DNA from: Planctomycetaceae bacterium
GTDB lineage: Bacteria; Planctomycetota; Planctomycetia; Planctomycetales; Planctomycetaceae
NCBI GenBank assembly: GCA_041398785.1
Contig: JAWKUA010000005.1
Span: 124,001-188,000 of the forward strand
Reading direction: 5' to 3'
Length of the DNA: 64,000 bases
The notes under the pieces are model-generated. The model did no database searches, had not been told where the DNA came from, and saw only the letters and a program-made list of their open reading frames with translations. This document shows positions 35,712 to 45,078 of the stretch, piece by piece (within the stretch, counting starts at the first letter, position 1; the number at the start of each line of letters is the position of its first letter). The translations under genes and the position numbers were made by a program.

Positions 35712-37259
35712 ATGCATAGTTATCTCTCAGAACTCGTCATTCTGCGGCCGGTGGTCGCTTTTGCAATTCTGTTGTGTATCACCCCGGCAACTGCTGAAGA
35801 CCGATTTGCTGGTGTTGATCAATACATCACGGCGGCGATGGAGAAATGGCAGGTTCCGGGCCTGGCAATTGAGGTGGTGAAGAACGGCGAGACGGTGCTC
35901 TCGCGTGCTTATGGCGTGCGAACCGTGGATGCACAGAACGAACCGGTGACGATCGGGACTCGGTTTTCGATCGCTTCCTGTACGAAGTCGTTCACGGCCT
36001 GTGCCATCGCGATGCTGGTGGATGAAGGCAAGCTGCACTGGGATGACACGGTCCAGTCCCACCTGCCTCAATTCAAAGTTGCTGATCCCTATGTCACTCA
36101 ACACGCCACGGTCCGCGACCTGCTGTGCCATCGGACGAATCTTGTGGCCGGTGAACTCCTGCTGATGCGTGGCGATGTCTCGAACGCGGAAATGCTCCAA
36201 CGGCTCGGGGACCTGCCACTGGCGAAACCGTTTCGCAGCGGATTCGCATACAGCAACCTGATGTATGATGTGCTCGGGCAAATCATTGAAGCGAAAACGG
36301 GGCAGCCGTGGCAGGCGTTTGTCGCAGAACGGATTTTCACGCCACTCGAATTGGGATCGACGGCAATCGATCGTGGCTCCATTCCCGAAGATCTGATTGC
36401 AACTCGTCATCGCATCTACGACGCCACCGTGTCACCTCTGCGATCTCAGGAGTATGACACCTACACATCGGCTGCGGGGGCGATCTATTCGACCGCGGGC
36501 GACATGAGCAAATGGTTGCAGTTTCATTTGAACGAAGGACACGTGGGAAACCGGCAGCTCGTCAGCAAAAACGTGATGCGGGAAATGTGTGCCGTTCAGC
36601 AGTCCATTCCTGTCCGTTGGCGACCGAATTCCGATGTGTATGATCCACGATTTACCGGATACGGCCTCGGCTGGTTTCTTCGTGATTATCGCGGTCGCAA
36701 GGTCGTTCAGCATGGCGGCGCGTGGGGCGCGGAAACGGCGATTCTGCCGGAGGAAGATCTGTCGATTGTTGTGTTGACCAACCGCGACTGGAACGGGCTG
36801 ACGTGGATGCTGATCTTCGATGTGATCGACGCCTGCCTTGACAGCCCGGAGCGAGCGTGGCAGAAAGGCAGGAAGTGGGACAAGTGGCTGCCGCTCGGCG
36901 GACCCGACGCCCAGGACAGAACGCGGGCCGAGCAGTTTGCGAAGTTGGCCGCATCGAGAAAACAGGGTTCCCAGCCGTCGGTGGCCCTCGAGTCGTTCGC
37001 AGGCGTGTACCAGATGCCGTTCTACGGGGACCTGATCGTCAAAGTGGAGAATCGTCGACTTCACGCCGACTTCGGCCAGTATCACGTTGTTTTCGACCAC
37101 TGGGACGACAATCGATTCTACGCCAGAGGCGCGATCGTTCCGCTGTTCGACTGGCTGGTTTCGTTCGACGTCGCAGACGACGGGACGGTCCGGGCACTGG
37201 AAATCAACCACATCGGCTGGGACAAACCGGACGAACGCTTTGTGTTTCGCAGGATGTGA
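35712..37259 (+). CDS. Secreted serine hydrolase (class C beta-lactamase fold)
   Basis: 515 residues with a signal peptide (LRPVVAFAILLCITPATAED). The penicillin-binding/beta-lactamase catalytic set is visible: SCTK (SxxK, near residue 88), YSN in GFAYSNLMYDVLG and HGG in VVQHGGAWGAET. A C-terminal extension of about 120 residues (ESFAGVYQMPFYGDLIVKVE onward) resembles the DUF3471 lipocalin-like domain. Such proteins are D-aminopeptidases, esterases or beta-lactamase homologues; resistance is not implied. It is a single gene in the accessory-looking stretch. Confidence 0.9.
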   Translation: MHSYLSELVILRPVVAFAILLCITPATAEDRFAGVDQYITAAMEKWQVPGLAIEVVKNGETVLSRAYGVRTVDAQNEPVTIGTRFSIASCTKSFTACAIAMLVDEGKLHWDDTVQSHLPQFKVADPYVTQHATVRDLLCHRTNLVAGELLLMRGDVSNAEMLQRLGDLPLAKPFRSGFAYSNLMYDVLGQIIEAKTGQPWQAFVAERIFTPLELGSTAIDRGSIPEDLIATRHRIYDATVSPLRSQEYDTYTSAAGAIYSTAGDMSKWLQFHLNEGHVGNRQLVSKNVMREMCAVQQSIPVRWRPNSDVYDPRFTGYGLGWFLRDYRGRKVVQHGGAWGAETAILPEEDLSIVVLTNRDWNGLTWMLIFDVIDACLDSPERAWQKGRKWDKWLPLGGPDAQDRTRAEQFAKLAASRKQGSQPSVALESFAGVYQMPFYGDLIVKVENRRLHADFGQYHVVFDHWDDNRFYARGAIVPLFDWLVSFDVADDGTVRALEINHIGWDKPDERFVFRRM

Positions 37260-37501
37260 CCGGAGCTGCTGTGTGGCACGGGGAGTGTGAGTAGTTTTTT
37301 CGAGTCGACGCGACCAGAAATGATTCCTGATCGTCCTCCATTCCGATCCTGCCGTGTGAAGCGTTCAATGGCTGGAAGAATGCCGTGCTTCCGTTTCGCC
37401 ATCCCATGGAGAGTGCGGTCCCTTGTGCGGCAAACGATTTGACAATTTGCCGAATCGCGCGGGCAGGAGGCTCGCCGGTCTGCAGATGGTTTGCAGAACA
37501 C

Positions 37502-39658
37502 TCATTTGACATGAATCAATGGGAATTCGCTCACTCGCAGTCGCGCGCTGCCGTAAGGGACGAGTTGCACGCGCGTAATCGGCTCACCGGATTTCTCGAT
37601 TCCCTGAGGCGGATCATCCGCCGAGTGGTTCCTCAATTGCCAGTTCGCGATCTGTTGCGCCGGCAGGCTGATGATGACCGGCGCGTCGTGTTCCCATGGC
37701 TGATACTCGCCACGGTCAGCCAAAAAGACCATCTCGCCTCGATCAGCGAACGGGAGTCCCGTGATGGCGTGCCGCTCGACCGCGGCCTCGACCGGGAGCG
37801 ACTGTTCGGTCACGAGCAATCCATAATTCCAGTCGGTTGTGGGATAAATCTGCCAATCCACTGAACCCTGGTATGGAATGCTTATCGCGTTGCGCTCGCC
37901 CGTGAACGTGATTCGTTCATATTGCTTTCCCATGCGGAGCGCGAAGTAGAGCGGGCCTCGACGAATAGCGACAGCCCCCGTTGGGCGCTGCTCCAGTTGC
38001 AAAGGCATCGCCAATTCAACGTGAATCGTGTCACCGGCGCGCCATTCCCGTTCGAGGCGCACGAATTCACCACCAGGACTCTCCTGTGCCGCGACGCCGT
38101 TGACTGAGACGGAAGCTCCAGCCGACCATCCAGGGACGCGGATCGATAGAGGAAATGCCGCGGGCCTGGAAGGATTCACCTCGAAATCGATTTCTCCGTC
38201 GAAGGGATACTCTGTCGATTCACGGATCGTCACTGAAGTCCCGTTTGACAGTTGCGTTTGCACTTCCGAAGGTCCAAGAGCCGCGGCACAGAGGCCTCCG
38301 TCAGGGGTCTTCAACCACAGTTGCTGCACATAGCGCGGCCATCCCTGGTGAAACCCGACCAGACAGCAGGGATAGTTCGGCATCAAGCCATAGATATTTG
38401 CGGTGCGATCGTTCGACTGCCAGTCTCGTTCGGCAACGCTGACGACAACCTGGTTGGCCTGCTGATCGTACTGATGTGCCCAGCAGTCTGCCGTCATCCC
38501 TCCGGGAAGAGCATTGAACGCCAGCAACTCAAGCCGATCGAGCAGCCTCGGATCGCCGAAGGTGAGAAACGATCGTTCCAGCGAGTTCATGAACAACACA
38601 ATCGTGCACAGTTCTGTTCCCTGAGTCGGACGCCTGCCGGCCAGGTGCTCGTCCGCAGCGTATCGCCCGCCGATTTGCCCGTGGGACTTGTCGAGAACAT
38701 CCAGAATCTTCGCCAGCGTTCTGCGGTAGAACGGGTCTCCAGTCAGTTCGTACCGCAGGGCCGGATACTTAATCGCTTTGGCAATCGTGTAGCCGTGTGA
38801 CGTGCTACCGTCCGAACCAAAGTTCGTGGGCAGCGTTTCCGGATCTGTCCAGGGAAAATGAGCGAAGTGCAAAGACCAATTGAAGCTTTTCTCATTCAGC
38901 TTGTCGATCAGCGGCAGAACTTCGGTATCGCCAGTTTGGCGGTAGTACCAGACTGCGGAGGCAAGATGCTCCTTGATCCGGCTGTTCCAATGCGGCGACA
39001 GTCCAAAGCTTTCGTAGGCCGCGTCCAGAAACCGGAAATATCCCTTCATGAGAGGTAAGATCCGTGAGTCCTGCGTGACCTCGTAATAGTCGCAGAGCAT
39101 CATCAGCAGAATGGCATTGTATTCCGTCATATGGTCCGGGTTCCAGCCACGAACGCCACGGTCGAGACCGAACCATCCGTCAGGGCGCACACTTTCCAAA
39201 ATCCAGTCCACGTATGGTTGGGCTTTGGCTTTAAGGCCGGCATCGTCCAAGACCAGACCCGTTGCGACGAGACCTTCAAGATACACGGCCATGAACTTTG
39301 CTCCACGGCCCCAGGTTCCCCCGATCAGTTGATCGCGGTAGAGCTCGCTGTCGCCACCTTTCCACACCGAATTTGTCAACCAGAATTCATCCAGATGACC
39401 AGTCAGGCCGTCACGCTGCGCCTGAAGCTGCGCGCGCAGCCAGCCCTGCGGCCGAACTGTTCCCAGCGGCAGCCTTTCGAAAGCTGGCTCAATTAACTGA
39501 CGACGTTTCTGACTCTGAAGGCCCGGCTCCTCCGCAACTGCCGACGCTGTCTGCGCATGGCAGACCAACAGAACTGCAATTGAATAAAGCAACAGCAGCC
39601 GAGAAGCAGTCGCAATCAGTTCCCTGCGTCGCACCTTACCCGGCACAGGGAACGGCAT
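37502..39658 (-). CDS. GH127-like glycoside hydrolase (beta-L-arabinofuranosidase family)
   Basis: 718 residues. ATG 39658 begins a signal-peptide-like N-terminus (RLLLLYSIAVLLVCHAQTASAVA); the open frame starts 81 bp earlier. The family (formerly DUF1680) removes beta-L-arabinofuranose from plant glycans with a Cys nucleophile held by zinc. Here the (alpha/alpha)6 barrel appears as GWFGLDRGVRGWNPDHMTEY, HLASAVWYYRQTGDT and GQIGGRYAADEHLAGRRPTQ; the cysteine pair is in YPCCLVGFHQGWP and another Cys in GGMTADCWAHQYDQQ. The C-terminal beta domains follow. The divergent TetR gene (39923) lies upstream and could control it. Confidence 0.88.
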   Translation of the reverse strand: MPFPVPGKVRRRELIATASRLLLLYSIAVLLVCHAQTASAVAEEPGLQSQKRRQLIEPAFERLPLGTVRPQGWLRAQLQAQRDGLTGHLDEFWLTNSVWKGGDSELYRDQLIGGTWGRGAKFMAVYLEGLVATGLVLDDAGLKAKAQPYVDWILESVRPDGWFGLDRGVRGWNPDHMTEYNAILLMMLCDYYEVTQDSRILPLMKGYFRFLDAAYESFGLSPHWNSRIKEHLASAVWYYRQTGDTEVLPLIDKLNEKSFNWSLHFAHFPWTDPETLPTNFGSDGSTSHGYTIAKAIKYPALRYELTGDPFYRRTLAKILDVLDKSHGQIGGRYAADEHLAGRRPTQGTELCTIVLFMNSLERSFLTFGDPRLLDRLELLAFNALPGGMTADCWAHQYDQQANQVVVSVAERDWQSNDRTANIYGLMPNYPCCLVGFHQGWPRYVQQLWLKTPDGGLCAAALGPSEVQTQLSNGTSVTIRESTEYPFDGEIDFEVNPSRPAAFPLSIRVPGWSAGASVSVNGVAAQESPGGEFVRLEREWRAGDTIHVELAMPLQLEQRPTGAVAIRRGPLYFALRMGKQYERITFTGERNAISIPYQGSVDWQIYPTTDWNYGLLVTEQSLPVEAAVERHAITGLPFADRGEMVFLADRGEYQPWEHDAPVIISLPAQQIANWQLRNHSADDPPQGIEKSGEPITRVQLVPYGSARLRVSEFPLIHVK

Positions 39659-39902
39659 GTGCCGGAGGCTGTACTTTTTATAACTCACAGACACATCCTC
39701 ATCGAAGAAACGACACGCAAGGCGAATTGGAGTCGCCAATTGAGCTGTCCCGAAGCAAAGTCGACAACCTGTGGTATCTTGCGAACAGGAATCGCCGCGC
39801 GTCGGCGTTTAACACATTAACGGCAGCCAGTATCGACGGATGGGAGCAAGCGAGCCATCCTTTTGGACCAATACGCGGTCGAGCGTCTTGACTTACATAC
39901 AA

Positions 39903-39914
39903 AACGGTCCAATA
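39903..39914 (+). promoter_or_regulatory. Possible TetR half-site in the TetR leader
   Basis: AACGGTCCAATA lies 9-20 bp before the ATG of the TetR gene and repeats exactly in the near-palindrome upstream of the redoxin (42810-42821). The left half is not conserved here. Suggests autoregulation, but it is only a 12-mer match. Confidence 0.35.
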
Positions 39915-39922
39915 CTCATGCC

Positions 39923-40513
39923 ATGATTGGCCGACCGAGACAATTCGACAGGTGTACCGCCCTTTGCGCGGCGACTGACATGTTCTGGAAGCGAGGCTTC
40001 ACGGCAACGTCGCTGGATGATTTGCTGAGTGTGATGTCGCTGTCCAAGAGCAGTTTCTATGCGGAATTTCGAAGCAAGGAAGATCTGTATCGTGTTTGTT
40101 TGAGGCACTATCAGGATACGATTGTCGAATACCTTTCGCAGTTGCGAGCAGATTCGGCGTCGACCTGCAACTTCTTCACAGCCATCTTTGGCGAAGCAGT
40201 TGAGGATGGGGCAGCGGGAGATCCGAAAGGATGCTTCATCGTCAACTCGGCAATTGAATTTGGCCAACACGACTCGCGATTTTCAGACGACGTCCGGTCC
40301 GCTCTGACAGAAGTGCAAAACGCGTTCGAGGCGGCCATACGGCAAGGCGTTCAAAGCGGAGAACTGGCAACAACTCCTTCGCCAAAGGTCATGGCCAAAT
40401 ATCTCCTGACGTGTTTGAGCGGCGTGCGAGCGATGGTAAAAGGTGGAATGCCTGTGACGGATGCCCGTGCGGTTGTACGCAAAGTTCTTGATTCCCTGGT
40501 GGAAGACAGCTAG
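39923..40513 (+). CDS. TetR/AcrR-family transcriptional regulator
   Basis: 196 residues. ATG 39923 (MIGRPRQFDRCTAL) starts the canonical N-terminus; the frame is open 20 codons further. N-terminal helix-turn-helix: ATDMFWKRGFTATSLDDLLSV then LSKSSFYAEFRSKEDLY. The C-terminal ligand domain (CFIVNSAIEFGQHDSRF, VQSGELATTPSPKVMAKYLL) resembles the TetR_C_6/16 group found in regulators of stress and efflux genes. Divergent from the GH127 gene; a conserved short site is in its own leader and another 3 kb downstream. Confidence 0.92.
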   Translation: MIGRPRQFDRCTALCAATDMFWKRGFTATSLDDLLSVMSLSKSSFYAEFRSKEDLYRVCLRHYQDTIVEYLSQLRADSASTCNFFTAIFGEAVEDGAAGDPKGCFIVNSAIEFGQHDSRFSDDVRSALTEVQNAFEAAIRQGVQSGELATTPSPKVMAKYLLTCLSGVRAMVKGGMPVTDARAVVRKVLDSLVEDS

Positions 40514-40645
40514 TCCTCAAACCAACGAGCACGGACGGCTTTGGGCGAGCGCAGGACCGGCGGGGCGTTGGGGTTGTTGCCGGGTTTGCTGCTTCAATTG
40601 CCTCGGCCTCGCTGGTCTGATTTGTCAGAAGTGATTGCTGGCTAC

Positions 40646-42028
40646 TTACCTATGCAGTCTACTTCCGATGCAATAGAGTGTGGTCTCTGAACGCACGAAC
40701 ATTTTGCCGTCGCTGATGGCGGGGGTTGAGTCGAAGCCGCTGGTATCGGCGGTCATGTCGGCAGATCCAATAATCCGGAACTCCGGTTCCGGCGCAACGA
40801 TATGCACCATGCCCGACTTCTTCAGGATATAGATTCTGCCATTCGCCATGACGGGCGAAGGATAGTCGCCACCGCCGCCGCGCCCACCGGAACCGCCACG
40901 CCCGCGTCTGCCGCCGAAGCGTCCGCGACCTTCGGAAGGTCGTTCCTGGCTGGCCTCGCCGCCTCGGTTGACCTGCGGCTCCGGCTGGCCGCTTCCCGAC
41001 AAGCGCTCCTGGAAGATTCGTTCTCCCGTGCGGGCGTCCAGACAGGTGATGACGTCGCCGTTAATCGCGAAGACATGACCGTCCACCACGAGCGGGCTGG
41101 AGTAGCGGCTTTGAATGGTCGATGTCCACACCGACTCTGCATTCGGCCCGTCTTCAACCAGCGCGACGGAGGAACCGTCCCGTGATGCCTGCACAAAAAT
41201 GAACTTGCCATCGACATCAACCACCGGACCGATGTTCGTCTGATTTCCACCCGGCCCCGGTACCGACCACAGTTTCTCTCCCGTTGCCGGGTTGATTGCC
41301 CAAACTGATCCGGAAACAGCGGCGATCAGTTTGCCATCGAGAAGTACGGGCGTGGCCCACACGTTTGCCAGAGCCGGGTCTGAAATTCGCCACCGCTCGT
41401 CCCCTGTCTTCGCGTCGAGTGCAACCAATGACTCTGCTTCGTCAGACGCATTGATCACGACCAGATCGCCTACGAGGACGGGACTTGCGGACGAACCCCA
41501 GCGCTGGCGACCGGATCCGGTTCCAACACTGGTCTGCCAGAGCTTGTGTCCTTGCAGATCAAACGCCAGAACACCCGACTTACCAAAGAAGACGTAGACT
41601 CGTTCACCGTCAGATGTTGGCGTATGACTGGCGTATCCGTGTGAAGGAACTCCTGCGCCGGAAAACGGATCTTCAGGCTGCACGGCATCAATGTCAGCCT
41701 GCCAGATCTTTTTGCCACTTGATGCATCCACGCATAACAGATGTCGCCTGAGATCCTCGATTTGTCCTTGATCACGGCCGTAACCACTATACGCAGTCAC
41801 GAACACGTTGTTTCCGACAACAATAGGACCCGACACTCCACGACCGGGAAGCTCCAGCTTCCATTTCGTCCCCTCGGTCAGTGTCCATGTTTCCGGTAAA
41901 GGCGGACCGTTCTCAGCGATTCCGGAGCCGTTCGGTCCACGGAACCGTCGCCAGTCGGCGAAACCATCGCTTTCGAGGCTTAACAGAATGACTCCCAGCA
42001 AGAGAGCCCGGTGAATTTGACGTGACAT
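40646..42028 (-). CDS. Secreted PQQ-like beta-propeller protein
   Basis: 460 residues from ATG 42028, which has GGAGG about 10 bp upstream and starts a signal peptide (IHRALLLGVILLSLESDGFA). WD40-like/PQQ repeats follow: WRRFRGPNGSGIAENGPPLP (a planctomycete-type opening), IWQADIDAVQPEDPFSGAG, LVALDAKTGDERWRISDP, VWAINPATGEKLWSVPGPGG, CLDARTGERIFQERLSG. A Gly/Arg-rich linker (GGRRGRGGSGGRGGGGD) splits the last blades. This is the quinoprotein-like fold, but no enzymatic residues for PQQ methanol oxidation could be assigned. The redoxin gene lies upstream, 63 bp away, same strand. Confidence 0.9.
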   Translation of the reverse strand: MSRQIHRALLLGVILLSLESDGFADWRRFRGPNGSGIAENGPPLPETWTLTEGTKWKLELPGRGVSGPIVVGNNVFVTAYSGYGRDQGQIEDLRRHLLCVDASSGKKIWQADIDAVQPEDPFSGAGVPSHGYASHTPTSDGERVYVFFGKSGVLAFDLQGHKLWQTSVGTGSGRQRWGSSASPVLVGDLVVINASDEAESLVALDAKTGDERWRISDPALANVWATPVLLDGKLIAAVSGSVWAINPATGEKLWSVPGPGGNQTNIGPVVDVDGKFIFVQASRDGSSVALVEDGPNAESVWTSTIQSRYSSPLVVDGHVFAINGDVITCLDARTGERIFQERLSGSGQPEPQVNRGGEASQERPSEGRGRFGGRRGRGGSGGRGGGGDYPSPVMANGRIYILKKSGMVHIVAPEPEFRIIGSADMTADTSGFDSTPAISDGKMFVRSETTLYCIGSRLHR

Positions 42029-42091
42029 GGTGATCTGTTCCTCCATCAGGCTTCGAACGGGCGGGCTATTCAAGAATGAGTCAAGGAAAAA

Positions 42092-42706
42092 TCACTTCAG
42101 CTTCGCCAACTCCTCAAGCACATCATTCGCGCTCGCGCGTCCGCCGTGGGAGGTGCTGGTCATGCCGAACTTCACTTTGCGATCTTTCCCGATCACGAAG
42201 GTCGATGGATACGCCGTTTCGCGCGGTGCTTCCCAGCGGAGACCCCAGGCATTCGTAAATTTATAATCCGGATCCGTCACATAGTGAAAGTTGTCAGGGA
42301 AGTCCCTGGTCCCCTGAAACTCCGTTGCGTGTTCCGCCAGAAGATCAGCCGGTCCGGGGTAGATCATTACCACCGATGCGCCTGCTTTTTGGATCTCATC
42401 CTTTTTGGTCAGAAACTCGCCGACCTGGCGGCTGCAAATCGGACACTGGTACCCCGGCCAGCCACGCAGAACGAGAACTACGACCGGTCCGCTTTCAGTC
42501 AGCTTCTTCAGTGAAACAACGTGCTCTTTAAGATTATTCAACTCAAAGTCCGGAACTTCTTCACCAACCTTCGGCGGATGAGGTGGCTCTTTTCCGGGGA
42601 CTGCCTGTGATCGACGCCCTCTCTGACGTTCCTGAGACATGGCGGGCGAAGCGAGCACCATCGAAACCGTCAACAGCACCGTGAGTCCAACGAGAAATCT
42701 CGACAT
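42092..42706 (-). CDS. Secreted redoxin (AhpC/TSA-type peroxiredoxin-like)
   Basis: 204 residues; ATG 42706 follows GGAGG and begins a signal peptide (FLVGLTVLLTVSMVLASPAMS). After a basic, Pro-rich spacer comes a thioredoxin-fold domain: VGEEVPDFELNNLKEHVVSL, VLVLRGWPGYQCPICSRQVG (CPIC redox site, near residue 95) and AYPSTFVIGKDRKVKFGMTS. The single CxxC suggests a thiol-disulfide or peroxide-reducing role outside the cytoplasm. The preceding near-palindrome (42802-42819) may be a regulator site. The PQQ-propeller gene lies 63 bp downstream, so the two are probably co-transcribed. Confidence 0.9.
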   Translation of the reverse strand: MSRFLVGLTVLLTVSMVLASPAMSQERQRGRRSQAVPGKEPPHPPKVGEEVPDFELNNLKEHVVSLKKLTESGPVVVLVLRGWPGYQCPICSRQVGEFLTKKDEIQKAGASVVMIYPGPADLLAEHATEFQGTRDFPDNFHYVTDPDYKFTNAWGLRWEAPRETAYPSTFVIGKDRKVKFGMTSTSHGGRASANDVLEELAKLK

Positions 42707-43111
42707 CAGGATGACCTCCAATAGCCGTGCTTGTGGTCCACGAACTCGATCAGGCGAAAACCCGAGGCGCAGTGTCACTTCCCTGGTCGAGCAAGATCGT
42801 TTTGAACCGAACGGTCCAATACATCAGCATTCTGAGTTCGCAGCAGGTCGTCGTCAAGCGAGGCGCAGGAAACGTCGGCAATCGGGATCACGCTCGCAAT
42901 GCAAATTGATCTTCGCGCGGGATGGCTGGAAGTTCTTTCCTCCGGCGGTTTCAGCCCTCTGAACAGCAACCTCGTCCGAAGTCTGGAGGCGTGGCGAATC
43001 ACGTCCCGCGCTCGCGTCGATCCGAAACGCTGGAAGAATATCCCGCGATACGACACACCGATCGGGGACGACGATGCTGGCCGAAACTGATTCCGGTCAG
43101 CGATTCCATAC
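42707..43111. other. Intergenic region, 405 bp
   Basis: Holds the promoter zone of the redoxin gene including the near-palindrome. Short frames here look like composition shadows. Confidence 0.45.
42802..42819. promoter_or_regulatory. Candidate TetR-type operator
   Basis: TTGAACCGAACGGTCCAA is a near-palindrome (7 of 9 pairs complementary), about 96 bp upstream of the redoxin ATG. Its right half plus two bases (AACGGTCCAATA) recurs exactly in the leader of the TetR gene. Confidence 0.45.
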
Positions 43112-43285
43112 CTACGGCAAGTTGATTTTGAAAGTGGGCCGGTCCCACAACGGCTTCAGGTGCTTGTCGGAGAAGCGAAAGATCGCTTCGTTTTCAAAGA
43201 CGTGCCCACCGGGGTGAAAGTTGAAATCAAATCTCTCTGTCACGCCCAGCCGAACTGGCGCAGCCGTTGTGAGATCGACTTGAAC
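43112..43285 (-). pseudogene. Alpha/beta-hydrolase C-terminal remnant
   Basis: The frame ending at 43112 reads RFDFNFHPGGHVFENEAIF then RFSDKHLKPLWDRP, typical of the C-terminal end of a planctomycete alpha/beta hydrolase (prolyl oligopeptidase or acetyl-xylan esterase type) where the His-containing GGHVF loop carries the catalytic histidine. The N-terminal part with the nucleophile is absent: the neighbouring NHL gene begins its end at 43345. Not a functional gene. Confidence 0.55.
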
Positions 43286-43344
43286 AGGAAAGCTTCGCCG
43301 ACTTGCCCGTCGCGGGCTAAGAACCGTCCGCAGATTTCTCGCCG

Positions 43345-44321
43345 TCATTTCGTCGCGAATTTCTGGATCCGATGGTTGTATGAATCGACGACGAACAATT
43401 CGCCCTGGGGATTAATGGCGATGCCATGCGGCGCAGAAAACTTGCCCGCTTCGGCTCCCTGTCCCGTCTGAATGCCGCCGAGATATTTTCCGTCGGCGTC
43501 AAATTGCTGAATTCGGCCGCTCAGCGAAGCGACCCAGATATGATCATCCGCATCGACCGTGATACCCACGGGGCCTTCGAGGTACGATCCAGTGAAAGTG
43601 CCGCCGAAGTGGCCCGGCGCGTCTTTGTTCGTGCCCCACTGCAGCAGCGGCACACCTGCTTTCGTTAGCTTCTGAACACGGCAGACCATCCCTTCCGTCG
43701 TGTAAAGGTTCCCGTCGTGATCGAAGGTGAGAAACTGTGGCCCACCGACTCGCGACTGCGGATTCGTCGTTCCACCGAATTGACCGGGCTCCGTGCCGTA
43801 CTCACCAAACTTCGCCAGAAAACGGCCGTCTTTATCAAAGACCTGCACTCGGCGATTCGTCTGATCGGCGACGTAGACATGGCCGTCCGGCCCGATCGCT
43901 ACGCCGCCAGGCCAACTCAACTCCCCATCTCCACTCCCCGAGCGACCGAATTTCCGGAGGAGTTTTCCTGTAGAATCGTAGACCGAGATGCAGTCTCCGG
44001 ACTTCACGGAATCGCTGCCGCCAGCCGGGAAATGAGAGATATACAGCAGCCCGTCCTCATCTGCTGTAATGCCTCCGGGATTGGCAATCACCGGAATCGT
44101 GGCGAGATGCGTGCCGTTAAAGTCGAACTTCTGCACGCGGTTGTTGTAATGGTCTGTGACATAGAGCGCTCGCGATGCAGAGTGACGCCAATGCAGAAGT
44201 TAAATTGGCCGTCTTCTGTTCCTTTTTCGCCCCAGGCTTTAACGAACCGGGGTTCGGCGGCAGTGACGAGGGCAGGGAAAATCAATCCCGCGACCACTGC
44301 AACGATAGACAACTGTCTCAT
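43345..44321 (-). pseudogene. Secreted NHL-repeat protein, broken by one frameshift
   Basis: ATG 44321 has a good ribosome-binding site (GAGGAG) and signal peptide (RQLSIVAVVAGLIFPALVTAA), then AEPRFVKAWGEKGTEDGQF and GVTL; at about 44195 the frame is lost and the protein continues in the frame with ALYVTDHYNNRVQKFDFNG through five or six NHL blades (PGGVAIGPDGHVYVADQTNRR, GNLYTTEGMVCRVQKLT, GELFVVDSYNHRIQKF) to 43345. One missing base explains it. Intact it would be a ~325-residue six-bladed secreted propeller. Either a recent loss or a sequence error. Confidence 0.75.
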
Positions 44322-44504
44322 GATGAACTCCTCGAAGATCCATTTTGGGTAAGCCTCACGAAAAACTCACGCCGGTGCCATTTCGTCGGTTTGATCGGCA
44401 ACCGACGCAAGGTAACGGATTAAAGGTGCGCCTGCTGGTTGGAAGCAGCAGACGCGGCGACCCGCGCAATGCGATCAGCGTTCCGGACGTCACACTTCCG
44501 CACG

Positions 44505-44923
44505 CCGCGAGAACCTGACGGACAAACAGACCGTCAAGCTGAAGGACAATCTTCGCAGCGTGCGCGCCTATTTGATGCGAGGAGCCCCCCGATAAACACA
44601 ACAGGGGCAGCGATTCTGGGAATACCGCAGTCCGGCCTCGGCGGGAAAGTTTCCGGACGAATGGTGCATGCGGGCTATGCGGTCAAAGATCGAACCGATG
44701 AAACAGATGGCGAAGGCTCTGCGAGGCCACCGGGAATTGTTACTGAACTGGTTTCGAGCCAAAGGCGAACTCAGCGGCGGCTGTGTGGAAGGTGTAAACG
44801 GCAAGGCCAAACTGGCGATGAAAAAGGCCTACGGTTTCAAATCCTTCGAAACCAGCGAAACCGCCCTGTATCACCAGCTGGGAAAGCTCCCCGAGCCCGA
44901 ATCCACCCACAGATTCTGCTGAC
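44505..44923 (+). pseudogene. ISL3-family transposase remnant
   Basis: Two pieces of an ISL3 transposase in the same frame: NLTDKQTVKLKDNLRSVRAY (44512-44580), a TAA at about 44593, then RFWEYRSPASAGKFPDEWC and AMRSKIEPMKQMAKALRGHR, LLLNWFRAKGELSGGCVEGV (catalytic Glu in CVEGVN), KKAYGFKSFETSETALYHQL and GKLPEPESTHRFC to 44922. The N-terminal two-thirds with the first Asp residues are missing and no terminal inverted repeats were seen. It marks a past insertion in the accessory stretch. Confidence 0.8.
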
Positions 44924-45078
44924 GAGGCTGAATTCGCGGCAAGTGCGCCGGCAGGACTGCTGAGACGGTGGCGACACCACGCCTTCACCACGTAAGATTG
45001 CAGTCTGCGCCTAACCCGTGCGATGGCGCCTCCCGCCCGATTTCCTTCCCGAGTCTTACCTTCGCGAGTCTTCCTGTC

